Assembly: GCA_028554795.2 (NCBI GenBank)
Contig: JAPYKE020000263.1
Location: 1,736,001-1,800,000, forward strand
DNA length: 64,000 bases
Reading direction: 5' to 3'
DNA from: Sinohyriopsis cumingii
Lineage: Eukaryota; Mollusca; Bivalvia; Unionida; Unionidae
Below, piece after piece: positions 10,395 to 23,189 of this stretch. Position 1 is the first letter of the stretch, and every line of letters starts with the position of its first letter. Below the pieces are notes generated by a model. That model did no database searches. It was not told the DNA's origin and saw only the letters and a program-made list of their open reading frames with translations. A program made the position numbers and the translations under genes.

Positions 10395-10484
10395 GTGCCT
10401 GAGCAGAAGAAGTAATAGATAAACTTTACAGTGGAGTTGGAGACTGATTCTGATTCATAATCTTAATTAAATCTAGAAAATAAA
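10395..10484 (+). CDS. Possible terminal exon with poly(A) signal
   Basis: A pyrimidine-rich acceptor (TTTTGTTTTAATTTGCAG) precedes six codons and a TAA stop (10413-10415). An AATAAA poly(A) signal follows at 10479-10484. The phase agrees with the putative exon 9836-9942, giving a basic ...PEQKK C terminus. The coding part is very short, so this rests on signal order alone. Confidence 0.4.
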
Positions 10485-11110
10485 CATTAAAGTCATATTA
10501 AAATATCTGTTGTATTGTTTCCTTCTTTCATTTTTCTCTTAAAAACAAATGTCTGAACCTTTAGTCTGTAAATTCAGTGGATTCCTTATCAGCCCATCTA
10601 CTTTTACTTTACACCATGCTACTTTAAAAAAAAAATGAATTATCCCCATTGGGGTAGGTCCCCCCAACCCCCCACCCTACTTTGTCAACTTACCTGCCAC
10701 ATTTAAATCTAATGGAAGGCCCTGCTGTAAAGCCTGTTAGTAAAACTACCCAACAAGAGGATTTCATACATTTGCAACTCCTAGATGGATGGTAATGTTT
10801 TCATTTTTGTAATGTAGATTTGGACATTCTTGCCACCAGTATGGAATATGTGTTTCAGAAACACAAGCAGCTTTCATCAGATTTGCATATAGGTTTTATA
10901 TGTTGTGAGTATGTTGTAGGAAGTTTTTTTAAATAACATCATATGAGATGATGCCAGTGGAAATGGCAGAAAAGTGTCTGTATTGTTCACCAACTACACC
11001 TTGTTCTTACAAAATGTGGCTGTTACACATTCCCATGATGATGTCACTGACAGCCATCAGTGAGGAATGCCCCAACAAGCATAATACAAATTGCTTCCAT
11101 TGTAATTGTT
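10485..11110. other. Host DNA, no feature seen
   Basis: No gene or known element seen. A C-rich run sits near 10655-10675. Confidence 0.5.
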
Positions 11111-11123
11111 ACAATTCCATTCT

Positions 11124-11440
11124 GACCACTCCGGTGTCCTAGTGGTTAGAGCGTCCGCCTCAGAAGCGGGAGGTCATGGGTTCAAACCCCAGCCAAGTCA
11201 TACCAAAGACTTACAAAAATGGTATTAACAGCTACCTCGCTAGACGCTCAGCATTAAGAGGTTAGTGTTAGGACTGATCGGCCTGGTGTCAGGATAATGT
11301 GACTGGGTGCAACATCATACTACATGTTTGCAGCATGATGCCCCAGTGCTATACATCACTATAAACTGCCACACTGCAGACATCGTAGCAATATGACTGA
11401 AAAATTATTCAAGCTACGTTAAAAATCCAATCACACACAC
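11124..11440 (+). repeat. tRNA-derived SINE with 13-bp target duplication
   Basis: A well-preserved tRNA-like head (A box TAGTGGTTAGAGCG, B box GGGTTCAAACCCC) is followed by a SINE body and a (CA)n tail. The perfect 13-bp duplication ACAATTCCATTCT flanks it (11111-11123 and 11441-11453), showing LINE-type target-primed insertion and recent age. Confidence 0.9.
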
Positions 11441-11453
11441 ACAATTCCATTCT

Positions 11454-12769
11454 ACGATCCAGAACCAACACTAATTCCGTACTACAGTTCTTGCATTTCA
11501 ATCCAATTTTGCTTTTGAAATGTAGTGCCACTCAATTCATAATGAACCCATTCATTTCAAACACTCGCAAATACTTATTATTCCTGTCTACAACTGAAAA
11601 ATATCTATATAAAAAAACGTGTAACTGTGTTTTATGCAAGGGCATGGAGATGCACAAAAACTTGCACCTGAAGCTTGAATAAAACCCCGACTGTGGATAA
11701 GACTTTACCCATCGATTACCCCAGCTTGGGGATAAATTCCGACCGTGGCGATTTATTATATATCCTATGACTGCTCCAGCTTGAGGGCAAAATCCAAGCA
11801 CATCCCTAAAAAGATAACAAGTATAGCGGCTCTTTACCTTCTGTAAATGCTACTTGAGCTTCCTGATGCTGTTGTATCTGCCATTTGACAGAATCACGAA
11901 TGTGGATATATTTCTTAATTGCCTCTAGTTGTTGAGCTAGTTTAGCTGTATGAAATTCCTTTGTGCAGACTCACTCATTATTAATATTACAACAGTGATT
12001 TAATTACACATCACCTGTCAGCACACCGATGATAAGTCAGTTATTTTATAACACACCAACAAGCTTGCCCCTTGCACCCCCCCCCCTTTTTATTTTATTT
12101 GGGCACCTGTGGACATGAATCTGCAAGGCTCAAATTGTCATTTTTAATATAAGATCTCAACATTTTTAAGGCCTTAATTTTAAAGACATCCTTAAAACCC
12201 CCAAAAGGTTATCAACTGGATCACCAGCCTTCGTTTAGAGTAACAGCAAGTATATATATATATTTAGGTATAAGGAAACACAATAAAAATGTTTGATTTA
12301 ACAATGACATATTTGCCTCAGGTCTGTGATCCTGAAGTGAATATTAACTGTCCATTTATTTTCTTGGCTTTTCTTTACTAGGAAATTGATTATAGAGATT
12401 TCTGCAATGGTGAAGGCAATGTAAAAATTGGTTACTATAACATACTTTTTACGCCATGTTTGAAAAAATAAATCCAATGGAAAGGTTATAGTCTGAAAAT
12501 CTTCATTAAATTAAGTTAATATAGGGGAAAAAACTTTAAGAGTTCATAAATATTTTTCAGTGCTGAATAAAGATATAACATAACACTTTCTGCTGTGATT
12601 TTAATAGTTTCTGAGAGCATGAAAAATTTCTAGAACTATAATGTATAAATGTTTTCAAAAGATTATATTAATATGAGGGAAAAGTCTGTTATGAAATAAA
12701 CTGACAAGATCTTGTATGAATTCATGTTATCTTTAAATATGATATTTGTGTGAAAATATCTGGAAGAAA
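11454..12769. other. Host DNA, no gene seen
   Basis: AT-rich sequence with a C10 run near 12077 and a short TA tract near 12251. Nothing else is supportable. Confidence 0.5.
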
Positions 12770-13260
12770 AAACAAGATGGTGCCACTCACACATACAATG
12801 TGGTTGCCACAGTAGCCATATTAAGAAACTTTTTATCGCTACTTCTGAATGGATAATTGTGTCAGCGTGTCAGCATGTGTACAAAATACTTATGTTGATG
12901 TCTAGCAGGTCCTGAATGAGAATTATGGTGCTGTACAGACATCCTATAAGGCCACCAATGTGGCCATCCTGAAAATCTTGGTATAACTACTTCTCCTGAA
13001 TGAATCGTCATATCAGTGAAAGACTTCTTATGTCTAGTTGGACGTAAATGAAAATAGTGCCAATCTAACCTCCAATATGGCTGTTTTAATGGGCATCTGG
13101 AAAACCCCTTCCTTGCTACTTCTCCTAGATGGCTGGTCATTTTGACATTGTGCTTTCACTAGATGACCTATTTGATGTCTGGTTGGCCGTAAATGGAACT
13201 ATGCATATGGTTTTGATGTCTAGTTGGTCCTAAATGTGGTTTTTGCTGCTCATAAACTTC
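12770..13260. repeat. Degenerate tandem repeat, about 140-bp unit
   Basis: The phrase GATGTCTAGTTGGNCNTAAATG recurs near 12895, 13033, 13172 and 13214, and the intervening AATATGGCTGTTTT/CAATGTGGCCATCC and CTACTTCTCCTGAATG blocks also recur. The first two intervals are close to 138 bp. It looks like an old satellite or multiplied transposon segment, non-coding in all frames. Confidence 0.6.
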
Positions 13261-13679
13261 TAATGGTATTATAGTTGGTTCCTTAATGAAACTGCTGTAC
13301 AAAATTAAAAGGCCTTCTCACTTTCTGTCAAGTTGGATACAATTATCTTTACCAGCTAGGATTTCTTGATCCTCTTTTTTATACATCAACCCTTCGCATA
13401 TGTAGTTAGCTAAAACAGTATTTTGAACAATTAATTGCCCTCTTGCAAATACAATCCCAATTGCATGCTTTTACCAGTGTGAGAGCTCCTTATATAAGTA
13501 GCTAAGTATTCAGTAACTGAATTTCCACATCCACATGCATCAACTCAGAATTAAAAGTTGCAAAACATATACAAATTTGAAAATCTTGAGACATGTGTCA
13601 CTTTGCATGGTGGGTGTTATGATTTAAATGCAACAAGGAAATTGAATTAGGGTTAATTTCTTTAAGCTGTATTCAATCA
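13261..13679. other. Host DNA, no feature seen
   Basis: No gene or known repeat recognised. Confidence 0.5.
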
Positions 13680-13875
13680 TGGGGCCCTGGATTATAGAAT
13701 GGTCTAGGCATACACATCACTAATCAACTCTCTCTAGTCCAACCAATGTGTGTATATGAGAAAGCTTGCCAGTAGCGTTATGTGTGTTGATTTCTTCCAA
13801 TAAATATGTTGGCTGCCATGTAAAGTCTATGATGTCCTGAAAAATTGTGTTAAGCTCCATACAAGCAAGCTAAAC
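13680..13875 (+). repeat. Diverged copy of the 24517-24771 SINE family
   Basis: GGGGCCCTGG at the start, CCAATGTGTGTATATGAGAAAGCTTGCCAGTA in the middle and TGGCTGCCATGTAAAGTCTATG...CTGAAAAATTGTGTTAA at the end match the SINE at 24517-24771 position by position, with many substitutions and a degraded tRNA head. Confidence 0.75.
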
Positions 13876-15303
13876 AATCAATGATATAATGGAACAGTAG
13901 ACACCATTTTAGCTAAATATGCCAAGAATTGATTTAGAGACTTGGTTAGTGATGATGACTTAAAATTGGCAAGGGATTAAAAAGATAAAAGAAATGACCT
14001 TTCATGGCACTGTAATATAACAAATGAGGAAAAACAAAAGTTTATTGCATTTGAACCTTTTGTTTTTTCACAGTTTCAATTTAAGTCATAAGGCCCCTTA
14101 TTTTGCCTTACCAAACATATAGCAAGTTATTACCTCAAGCCCTAGCACTAATAATGCCTCACAAGTAAGCAGTCTTTTATGAAGTCTCAGGTCTGAGTAT
14201 ATGTCTAGCAATACTTATGTCCAGTTTGTTTATAAAATTCTTTCTCACATGGTACAGTTTTCAGAGAGACACGATAAATTCAACAAGTGTGGTAATGAAG
14301 GGACAGGCATTCTTTATTTATGCACACATCCCAAAGGGACATTGCTATGTTTGAATCAACACTGAACTGAAGAATGGAGCATCAGCTGCATCAATTAAAA
14401 TATTGTGGCCCACACAAAATACTGCAAGGACTATAATCAATTTATGAGTGCAATGGGCATGAATTACTGTAGCAGACTGGAGGAAGTAATCCGAATTTAT
14501 TAATATCTTGAAGCTAAATATAGTAAAGTTTTCATCTATAATCTGTGGAATCATTTTTGCACACAGTTTGCAGGATTTGTCTTTGGGTCATCGTTTTTCT
14601 TTTTCTTCATCTTTCTAGCTTATGGTATCTTGATAAGTCTTATGGTGCCGTGCAACTGCACTTGATGATTACCACAGCCAGTGACATTGTATCAAATCTT
14701 CTGGGATCAGATGATTCAATGCAAATTCCACATAACCTATCACCATCCTCATGTTTGCCATCTGACTTACTAAGTTATTTTGCCTAAATAATAATAAAAA
14801 CAATCTGGTCTGATGTATTGATAGCGTTCTGAATGACCATAATATATTCTCTGTATCTATCCTAGAAAATCCTGAGTGGATTGCTGTTTGGTTTTAATAA
14901 ACCAAAGTAATCCAGTGAAAGGCATTTTACAGACACAAGTGTCTGTTTCCTGTATGCAGTGATTAAATGATAGTATTATGTCTTTATTTTTTTAAAACTG
15001 ATGATACATATGATCACCTTCAATGTGCAATATTAGTTATGTTAATTAACGAGTGGGCAATATTTGAATTTCAAAGATAAAAGTGTATGCCATGATCACT
15101 TTAGTAGGATGATTTGTCAAGTGAGGTTATCTTTTCTGTTTGAATAAATATTGTTAACTAAACTATTTTCGCAAGTTATGACATAAGAATGATTCAAAGA
15201 AAGAAAATTCATTAAATTGGACATATAAAATGTAATACTGCAACAGAGTCTAGATGAACTATTTCTTCAGAGACACAATCCAGACTCTGTGGCAGCAAAA
15301 TTA
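13876..15303. other. Host DNA, no feature seen
   Basis: Only short, low-complexity open frames; none supported as a gene. Confidence 0.5.
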
Positions 15304-15477
15304 TCAAATAGGACACAACTAAAAGACAATCACATTTTCAGTCACAATGGTTTGACAATTATCAATGGCTTGAATTCATTGACTGTGAAGGCAAAGTGAT
15401 TTGCAGTTACTGCAAAAAAAGTTCCCAAACTGTCACAGATTTTAAATTCTACCAGTGGACTTGTAAGTGTAACTGAC
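15304..15477 (+). pseudogene. Fragment of a hAT/ZBED-type zinc-finger protein
   Basis: The frame starting around 15314 reads KRQSHFQSQWFDNYQWLEF followed by a CX2C pair (VICSYC) and then stops at 15475-15477. FQ..W....WL.Y plus a CX2C pair is the N-terminal TTF/BED-like finger seen in hAT transposases and the host proteins derived from them. The His/Cys second half and any transposase core are missing. It is most likely a transposon fossil. Confidence 0.55.
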
Positions 15478-17907
15478 AAATTCAGGATTTAATCAAGCAA
15501 GTCTCATGATAGTATTATACCTAATAAAGCAAAATGTAGCACAGTATATTCATGACACTTAGGCCAGCATGTACAAAATATTCCTCAAGTTACAGTTGCT
15601 AGCACTCCACTAAGAAATGTCATTTTATAATAAATAAAAATGTAATGGAAAAAAAAATCGATAAAGTGATTGCACTCTTTAACATAGCCTACTACCTAAC
15701 TCAATAATGAAAATGATTTGGTTCATTATATCTTTGTGTTTTATGGAATAAATGCATACATCTGATTGAATTTTAGGCAAGAGACTGAACTTTTGGGTTA
15801 AGTTAAAATGTATGTGGAACAAATGCATTTTCTAAAACTACTTGTATCAGTGTGCATTGTGACTTTTCTTTAAGATAACTCTAAATGGTACTGGGTATAT
15901 ATCATTTTCTTCAACTGCACACTGTTGTCTTCCATTTGATTTTGACTTACAGCTATACTGTCTACACAGTAGGCCTCAACGTCAGGAAAAATTCTGTATA
16001 CTTCAGTTACAGCTGAAATAAGTTTTGCATTAGTACCTGAATCAGACAAAAAAGGTTGTGTTCTGGTGTGTGAATAGAAATGGCTAAAAGTAATATAGAC
16101 AAAAGCCATAAGAGTACACAAGTTACATATGAAAACCACCAATTCACTTGCATGTGTGGCATACAAGTTCAAAGATTTGCTTCAAGTTTATTTGTGTACA
16201 CAGATTGTTCAACTCATAAGATATTTTAAGAGCTATTTCTCTATTGTATGCATAATTCATTTACAAATGTGATTAGTGGGCCACACCGAAGGCCATACTA
16301 TTAGTTCACTTGGCAATATGGTAACGTCAGCTGAAAAGCATAATCATCCATTAAAAGAGCATTATGATATGAACATTAGGTATTTAGGACATATAGATTT
16401 TTCTTTTCCAAATGGAGTCCAAGTAATTATTGCCCAATCCAGGTATAATTTTGTACACAAGTAAAGAACAAAATAAGATAAATCTTCATTTATTTGCAAT
16501 TGACAATACACTTCTTAATGAATATACACTTTTGCATTTATTTTGTATCACTTGAATAAACAATATTTCTTTCAGTTCATTTTAAACTTTTATTTTATAT
16601 CACTTGAGTAAACAATATCTCTTTCGTTTCATTTAACACTTAGAAACAGGTTCTTCCAGTTACAATAATCAACTCTGGAAACAATAAACAAACTGGAACT
16701 TTTGACCTAATTATATTACATTTACTAGGGTTAAAACAATAAATTCCTTAACATAATAAATTAACAGTTCCAGTTAATCAAACACAAAATCACCTTTTAT
16801 ACAGGGTGTGAACTGTTAATATTTACAGGATAAAGCTTATAGTTTCCAAATTGATTGAAGCTTACATGTTGCAGTTGCTGGCACATATCTATTTCCAGCA
16901 TGGTTTGCATACATTCCACCTTTAATAATTTTGTTACTTCCCTACCCCACCCCATTCAGTAACAAGTATCAAAAATCAGGCTCATTCTAAGGCAAAGTCT
17001 GTAACTTGTGTACCACAGTCATCAGAGAGACAAAGATGCAAAACTTTATGATGCCTGTCAAAGGAAGAAAACAGTTTGTTGTTTACCCAAGTTTTGAACC
17101 AGTTAACTTGAATTCTCAGACCATCAATTGCTACAGCCCCACTAATTACAATTGTTAGGGAATAATGAGAACTCACCTTCAGTTATCTGTGTATATATAT
17201 AATTTTAATAACCAAGAATACCGGATGTCTGGGAACATTATAGCATTCAATGGTAACGTCAGAACTGAGATGAGAGAATTAAACAAGCATAGTACATGAC
17301 ATAATATATCCATAAACTATTGACTGGGAAAAATACTACAGAACACCATTTCTGCTGGCAGTAAGATGTTGAACCTATATGTCATAAATATCAGGTTGGA
17401 CATCTAGGACCAGTAATATTCATAATGGGCAGTACCCACCCCCCACCCCCAAGTGAGAAGGGCCTGATTTGTAATCTAAGCCACCCAACCTATCACAGCC
17501 TTTATAGTACTTGAAACAAATATTGAGTAATAGTAAAACAAACTCTGAAAGTTATTAAAACCAATTTGTTATATTTCCATAACTCTGCATAGTTAACTGT
17601 GCAAGCAGACTTAAACATATCAGTGTATGACAGTTAAATTGAGCTATAGCATCGATTAACAGAAGCTACGAATTCATCAACAAGCAGTGAACAATCATCT
17701 TCACAATAAATGTCAAACATTAGCATCCATAAGCTGTCAAGACAAGTTGTTACACTGGATATATAATCATCCATTTATTTCAAACAAGCTGTGAAAAACG
17801 AACCTCACGTCCGCTATATGTACGCTGGCCATTGCAAAGGATGCCTTAATAGATTAATGTTTATCGTCGTGTCTTGACAACCATTTTGCGCGCGCACACC
17901 GGAAAGT
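15478..17907. other. Host DNA, no gene seen
   Basis: AT-rich sequence. Open frames such as the one at 15870-16172 (minus) have no recognisable domain, and I cannot support them as genes. Confidence 0.5.
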
Positions 17908-18028
17908 CATGCTATATATTTGTTACTTGTGAACGTATTCGTGGGCAGTACGCTATATATTGTTCCTATGGCCGTATTCACGGGCAGAATGCTATATGTT
18001 TGTTCTTCGTGAACGTATTTTTGGGCAG
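17908..18028 (+). repeat. Three-copy 40-bp tandem repeat
   Basis: Units of about 40 bp with the pattern TGCTATAT.TTTGTT..T...GAACGTATT..TGGGCAG occur three times in direct order at about 17908, 17949 and 17988. Non-coding minisatellite. Confidence 0.65.
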
Positions 18029-18266
18029 TTACTTTGTCATCTTCAACCTAAAGGTCAAAACTGCCCATGAAATATATATATCTGCCCACGAACCGAAAAC
18101 ATGAATAGGACTATAACATAAGTGTATATACTTATTTTCAACATATACATAATTACTATGTAAGAAATACAACCTATGTATATGTATTTTGATTTGAAAT
18201 GTAAACTATATCATGTCCTTCCCGTAAACCCACTTTCGGGATGACTGCCCACAACGCACCTAAAAC

Positions 18267-18270
<4 letters not shown>

Positions 18271-18321
<51 letters not shown>

Positions 18322-18354
18322 CTTTGAACAGCTGTTTATGGGTCGGTCAAGGAG

Positions 18355-18423
<69 letters not shown>

Positions 18424-18455
18424 CTTGACCGACCCACAAACAGCTGTTCAAAGCC
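18271..18455. repeat. (TA)n tracts with a 37-bp inverted repeat
   Basis: A (TA)n tract (18271-18318) is followed by a 37-nt arm (18320-18356), a second (TA)n tract and an inverted copy of the arm (18419-18455) with one mismatch. The arms can form a long hairpin with a TA loop. Confidence 0.85.
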
Positions 18456-21295
18456 CAAGCCTGAGAAATATATACTGGTTCGAAAAATGATTACGACTTA
18501 CGGTTTCAGGATATATTTGATATATATGATTTTGGTCGCGGCTACATATCCAGTATATTTATTAGTCTTATAATGTAAGTGGTGCAACTGGATGTTTACA
18601 GATGGTTAAACTATGCAAAGTGCACAACATTTTCTTCATTTTAAACAATTGTTTGGTAGCAAAACGCAGATTTCAGATAATTTGTGTACACTTTAAATTA
18701 CCACTAGGTGTTAGTACACTGAGTCAGTCCCTAATTGTTTAGGGTAGCAGTCAATTCCTAGCTGAGGCATAAAAGGACAAAAATTATGGCAAGGATAAAC
18801 ATCAATAGTTTAACTGATTGGTTCTTCATACACGATACAGGACACGAGTCTTTACGTAATAAAATGATTGTCTATTCTTACAAGATACAGATTAAATAGA
18901 TAAATTTGATAATCAACCAATCGTGACCACGTTTTACGAGTTATGGCATATATTTGTCTAAACTAGGTATTCGAACAGAGTGTTAGTAATGAGATAGTCT
19001 AATGTTTCGTCACTCTAATGTGCATTTCATTTTCGTGTTTACGAGATCGTACATTCAGTCATTGAAATATTGTGATCTTTTAGAGTGGTTTGATCCTCGA
19101 ATTTCTTACGACCTAACAAATTTCAAACACTATAGGAATTAACCAATATTTGTTTTTAAGTTTAAATTATCTGTCAAGATCCTTCTTAAAACGGTTGAAA
19201 ATGACTTCAAGATTACGATGATGTTTTAAGCAATAGAGCATGATAGACGTATAAGGGCTTACACAAAAAATAATCTGGCAACACCGTTTTTTATTATAAT
19301 AAGAAAATAATGTGAAGATCCGTTTATAGGATGTCCGATATTTGCAAGTATCCGTCAGCTTGTATCAGTATTATACAACGAAATGCACTTCATCAATCTA
19401 AAATAATTAATGAATTTTTAATATTTAAACAATGTCATTTTTTAATTATTATAACCAAATGTATAGTGAATTTGCAATTTAACTAGCTCATGGATACCGA
19501 ATTACTGACCTTCAGTTACTTAGATTAAATAAGCAGTTAACATAGTTATCCAGGGAGCACCCTCTAAATACATTGATGAAATAAAGATTGATTACTAAAG
19601 TCAGCTTGTAGTTGGAGATACATTAAAAGTTCTGCTGCTATTTCAGGTCAGCAATAGTAAAAATAAATGCAAGCAATCTCGCAAATACTGATTGAAATGT
19701 AGAATATCAATGACTCATGTAATTTTGTACTTTTAATGTATGATTTACTCATTTATATATTTATTTTGTTTACTTTGTTGGGCTGTATCATTGTATCATA
19801 GTGTAATCGTACGTTGTTTTGCTGTATTATCTCTTTAGTTATAAGGTTTGTTTCGTCTGAGATTTTAAAAGATATATTATGTTGAGATACTTGTCTCCTA
19901 CTGCACATGACCTTGACGTACCGACTGCTTATCACATCTAACCAACACTTGATGGCCTGATTTTTTCCCCCGTTTTAGGCGGTGTCGTTAATAAGAATAA
20001 AAATACCTAAAATCGAGAGTAGGACGATACGGCATGCAGAACGGATGCTGGCTATTGAGTAAACGAAACCGGATGTCACCTTGCAACTAATTTCAAGAGC
20101 AATTCGTAAATGTCAACGATCTCATTAGTAAAATAAGTATAATTTACGAGAAACAACCATGTTTTTGTGCATACATAACATCTTACTTATATATAAAGAC
20201 TCAAACCGACATTCGTCTTTTTTTCTCCGCATCTCATCTTGCTTGCCAAAGTTGAGGTCGCGAGTTCGAATCTCCCAATGTTACAATTTTTAATACTTTT
20301 ATGATTCGTTTTGAATTGTAATCTTCAAACTTTCTTTTAAATTCGCGCATCCGACACATACATTTTTTGTTGCTTTTTTGTCTTTATGTTGAAACTTAAT
20401 TTTATGACTCCCGTCCAAAGACAGGCAATTAAACTAGTAAAGATATATAGCGATACTTGCCATGGCCCATGACCAGCGTTCTGTGAATAAATGTCTTTTA
20501 AACTTTCTAGGTCATAGTTATAAACGGATATAAATTTCATATAAAGAGATAAAGGGGTAAAATAAATTCTTATATGCTATCTGCTAAAGCCTAAACCAAT
20601 TTTAAGAGAACATTTACTATTGTCAAGTACAGGTCGGTTTCTTCTAATCCGTTTCGAAAAGTTGTGAGTGTTCTATTTTGACAATGTACTTGATCTGAGA
20701 GAAAAGAGAGAAAAGTAATAAAAAGTGTACAGTTTTGTTTCAGATCAATTCAATGTATGAACTTATAACAGTGTATTCTAAACTTATAGCATTCTCGTTC
20801 CCCTTTCGGGACATCGGCCTTATCGGCGTACCCCTTCTCTCAGTGCCAAAGCATTGTTGTTTTTTTTGTGTGCGAATTTTAGTCATTTTTTTTTACCACG
20901 TGCCCATGAAACCCTTGTTTGTGCCAAACTTTGGGAAACGCTGCCTTAGAATATTCATTAACTTTGAAAACATAGGAAGCTTTAATGCTTATTTGGGGAT
21001 GTCGCTTTAATGAATATTTGCTGACAGTGGGAGAAAACACAACCTTCACATACGGTTCAAATTTTGCCTAACAATATTTAATAAACAAGTGTATAACTTG
21101 CATTGAAATTGTAAATACTAGCTATCGATAATATATTAATACTTGTATGAAATTAGGTAATTAAATCAGTGTCCATGGTAATGTTTATAATGGCAACAAA
21201 CATTAAGGTGACGCACATTTTGTCATCCGAGTGCTGCTGGCGACATAATGCCTACACAGTGATAATGTACTTTCGCGGTAATGACGCTTGTGCTA
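18456..21295. other. Host DNA, no gene seen
   Basis: AT-rich sequence. A B-box-like GCGAGTTCGAATCTC at about 20259-20273 may be a remnant of a tRNA-derived SINE, but no A box or body is clear. Nothing else is supportable. Confidence 0.5.
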
Positions 21296-21391
21296 TAACA
21301 CACACACACACACAAACACACACACATGTATATATATATATATTTAATATATATATAGAGAGAGAGAGAGTGAGAGAGAGAGAGAGATCGT
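21296..21391. repeat. Compound microsatellite (CA)n-(TA)n-(GA)n
   Basis: ACACACAC, ATATATAT and AGAGAGAG runs lie back to back. The open frame across them is a repeat artefact. Confidence 0.9.
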
Positions 21392-22590
21392 CAAGCGGAA
21401 CACAATAAGGCGTTGTTTTATACAAATCAAGAACATATTAACGATAACATGTCCCTTCCTCAACTATACAGCGTTAAATGCAAATTTGGCATGTTGATCT
21501 TGAGCTAATTTTACAAAGTATACTTCTGCATAAACCTTCTCTGTAAACTTGTACACGATAAGAGACACAACGTAAAAAAATAATCATAAATATATCAAGT
21601 GATTCTCAACGTATCTACATTTAACATTCATGCGGTGGTATTAGTAATAAAAAATAAAACAAAATTTACTCTTGATTGGTTTTATTGTTGATTATTTCGG
21701 TTTCTTTCTTTTCTTTTCTTTCTTTACAAGAAATCAAAGATTAATAGCACAGGTCTTTGATAGATTTGGACATAACCTATAAATGTTTCTTCGAAATTTG
21801 AATCACTGTGTTTTCTTCTTATAATTTAGCATACACTCATAATGTATCAAATTTGATATTGCCAGTAAAAAAAATTATAAATATCTTTTCTTATTTTTTA
21901 TTCCCATAAAACTGTTGACAAGCACACACTATCTACCCGCAAATGTGTAAAATATTTGATTACAATACTGATGCAGAAACATGTTAAAAATTAGCAAAAC
22001 TATATAACCGATGGACATGGCAATATTTACGAGATGTAATGCAGCGTGCTCAGTTCCAGTCGAATAATCTACCTTTATGGGATTAGAAAATTATATGTTT
22101 ATATTTATCAGGAAAAGGCGGCTATTTTCAACATAGCATTCGTTGCAAGTGTGCTAGAATTGTGTTCCGTCTCTCCGCAACATAAAAAACCCACATTATG
22201 TATATCTGCCTGTTTCCTAAAGTATTTTTAAAAGAATACCATATTTGTATTAAACTTATCATTCATATCTTCTTAATTAATTTGCATTTTATTTCGATTA
22301 ATTAAAAAATGCCTTACATCCTATGTTTGTAACAACCATTTTCATAAAGAATGTAATGTTGTAGAGAAAAATAGAATTAAATTAAACAGAAATTATTGAG
22401 TTTATGAGAATTGGACTGTAGACTTTACGACGGAATTAACCGGAGTTAAGTATACCGAATATATGTGGTTTGTAGCACCATGTGGCCAGTAAGTCTGACA
22501 TTTGAGAATAATGTAATTAGCCTCTCATAAGATACAATTGCGGATGTTGTTAGATTCTTGATATTCAACCAAACTCCATTTTCAAGTCAA
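21392..22590. other. Host DNA, no feature seen
   Basis: AT-rich, no supportable gene. Confidence 0.5.
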
Positions 22591-22680
22591 AGTGTTACAC
22601 GTTTCATTTTTGACACATAAAGTGTTACACGTTTCATTTTAAACACATAAAGTGTTACACGTTTCATTTTTAACACATAA
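22591..22680 (+). repeat. Three exact-length 30-bp tandem units
   Basis: AGTGTTACACGTTTCATTTT plus a ten-base variable end (TGACACATAA, AAACACATAA, TAACACATAA) is repeated three times. Confidence 0.9.
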
Positions 22681-22813
22681 AGATAACTGTGTCCATCAAA
22701 ACAATTCTCTCAGTTTTAAACTCGCACCCCATTAGACAAAATATAAATCATAGAAAATCAGTCATAAAAATGAGACTCTGACGCAAAAGTAATGACTATA
22801 TTACGCTAATGGA

Positions 22814-23042
22814 GTAAACATCTGTCACTTCAATTCTTATCTACATCACCTCTGTCTTTTCCCAAACTTCGAGGCGAGATGAGGTAAATATTACGTTCAG
22901 TGGAGGAGAGGCACGTACAGTATAAAGTAAACATCTGTCACTCCAGTTCTTATCTACATCACCTGTGTCTTTTCCCAAACTTCGAGGCTAGATGAGGTAA
23001 ATATTAGGTTAATATGTGAAGGAGAGGCACGTACAATATAAA
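22814..23042 (+). repeat. Two-copy 113-bp tandem duplication
   Basis: The block starting GTAAACATCTGTCACT and ending GAGAGGCACGTACA.TATAAA is present twice head to tail with few substitutions. No coding capacity seen. Confidence 0.9.
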
Positions 23043-23127
23043 ATATTGTACATCAATCCAACTGTCGAATGTACAGTTTAATTTGTAGTCAAATAAAGAC
23101 ATTTCTTTTTCATCATATGTCTCTTAT

Positions 23128-23129
<2 letters not shown>

Positions 23130-23172
<43 letters not shown>
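23130..23172. repeat. (GA)n microsatellite
   Basis: Uninterrupted GA run followed by GACAGACAGACAGA. Confidence 0.95.
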
Positions 23173-23178
<6 letters not shown>

Positions 23179-23189
23179 CAACAGACAGA

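Noticed and set aside
14545-14787. Possible membrane protein gene
   Set aside because: Short frame in AT-rich DNA with no conserved pattern, splice or poly(A) context.
15870-16172. 100-codon minus-strand frame
   Set aside because: No recognisable domain or gene signals; consistent with chance in AT-rich DNA.
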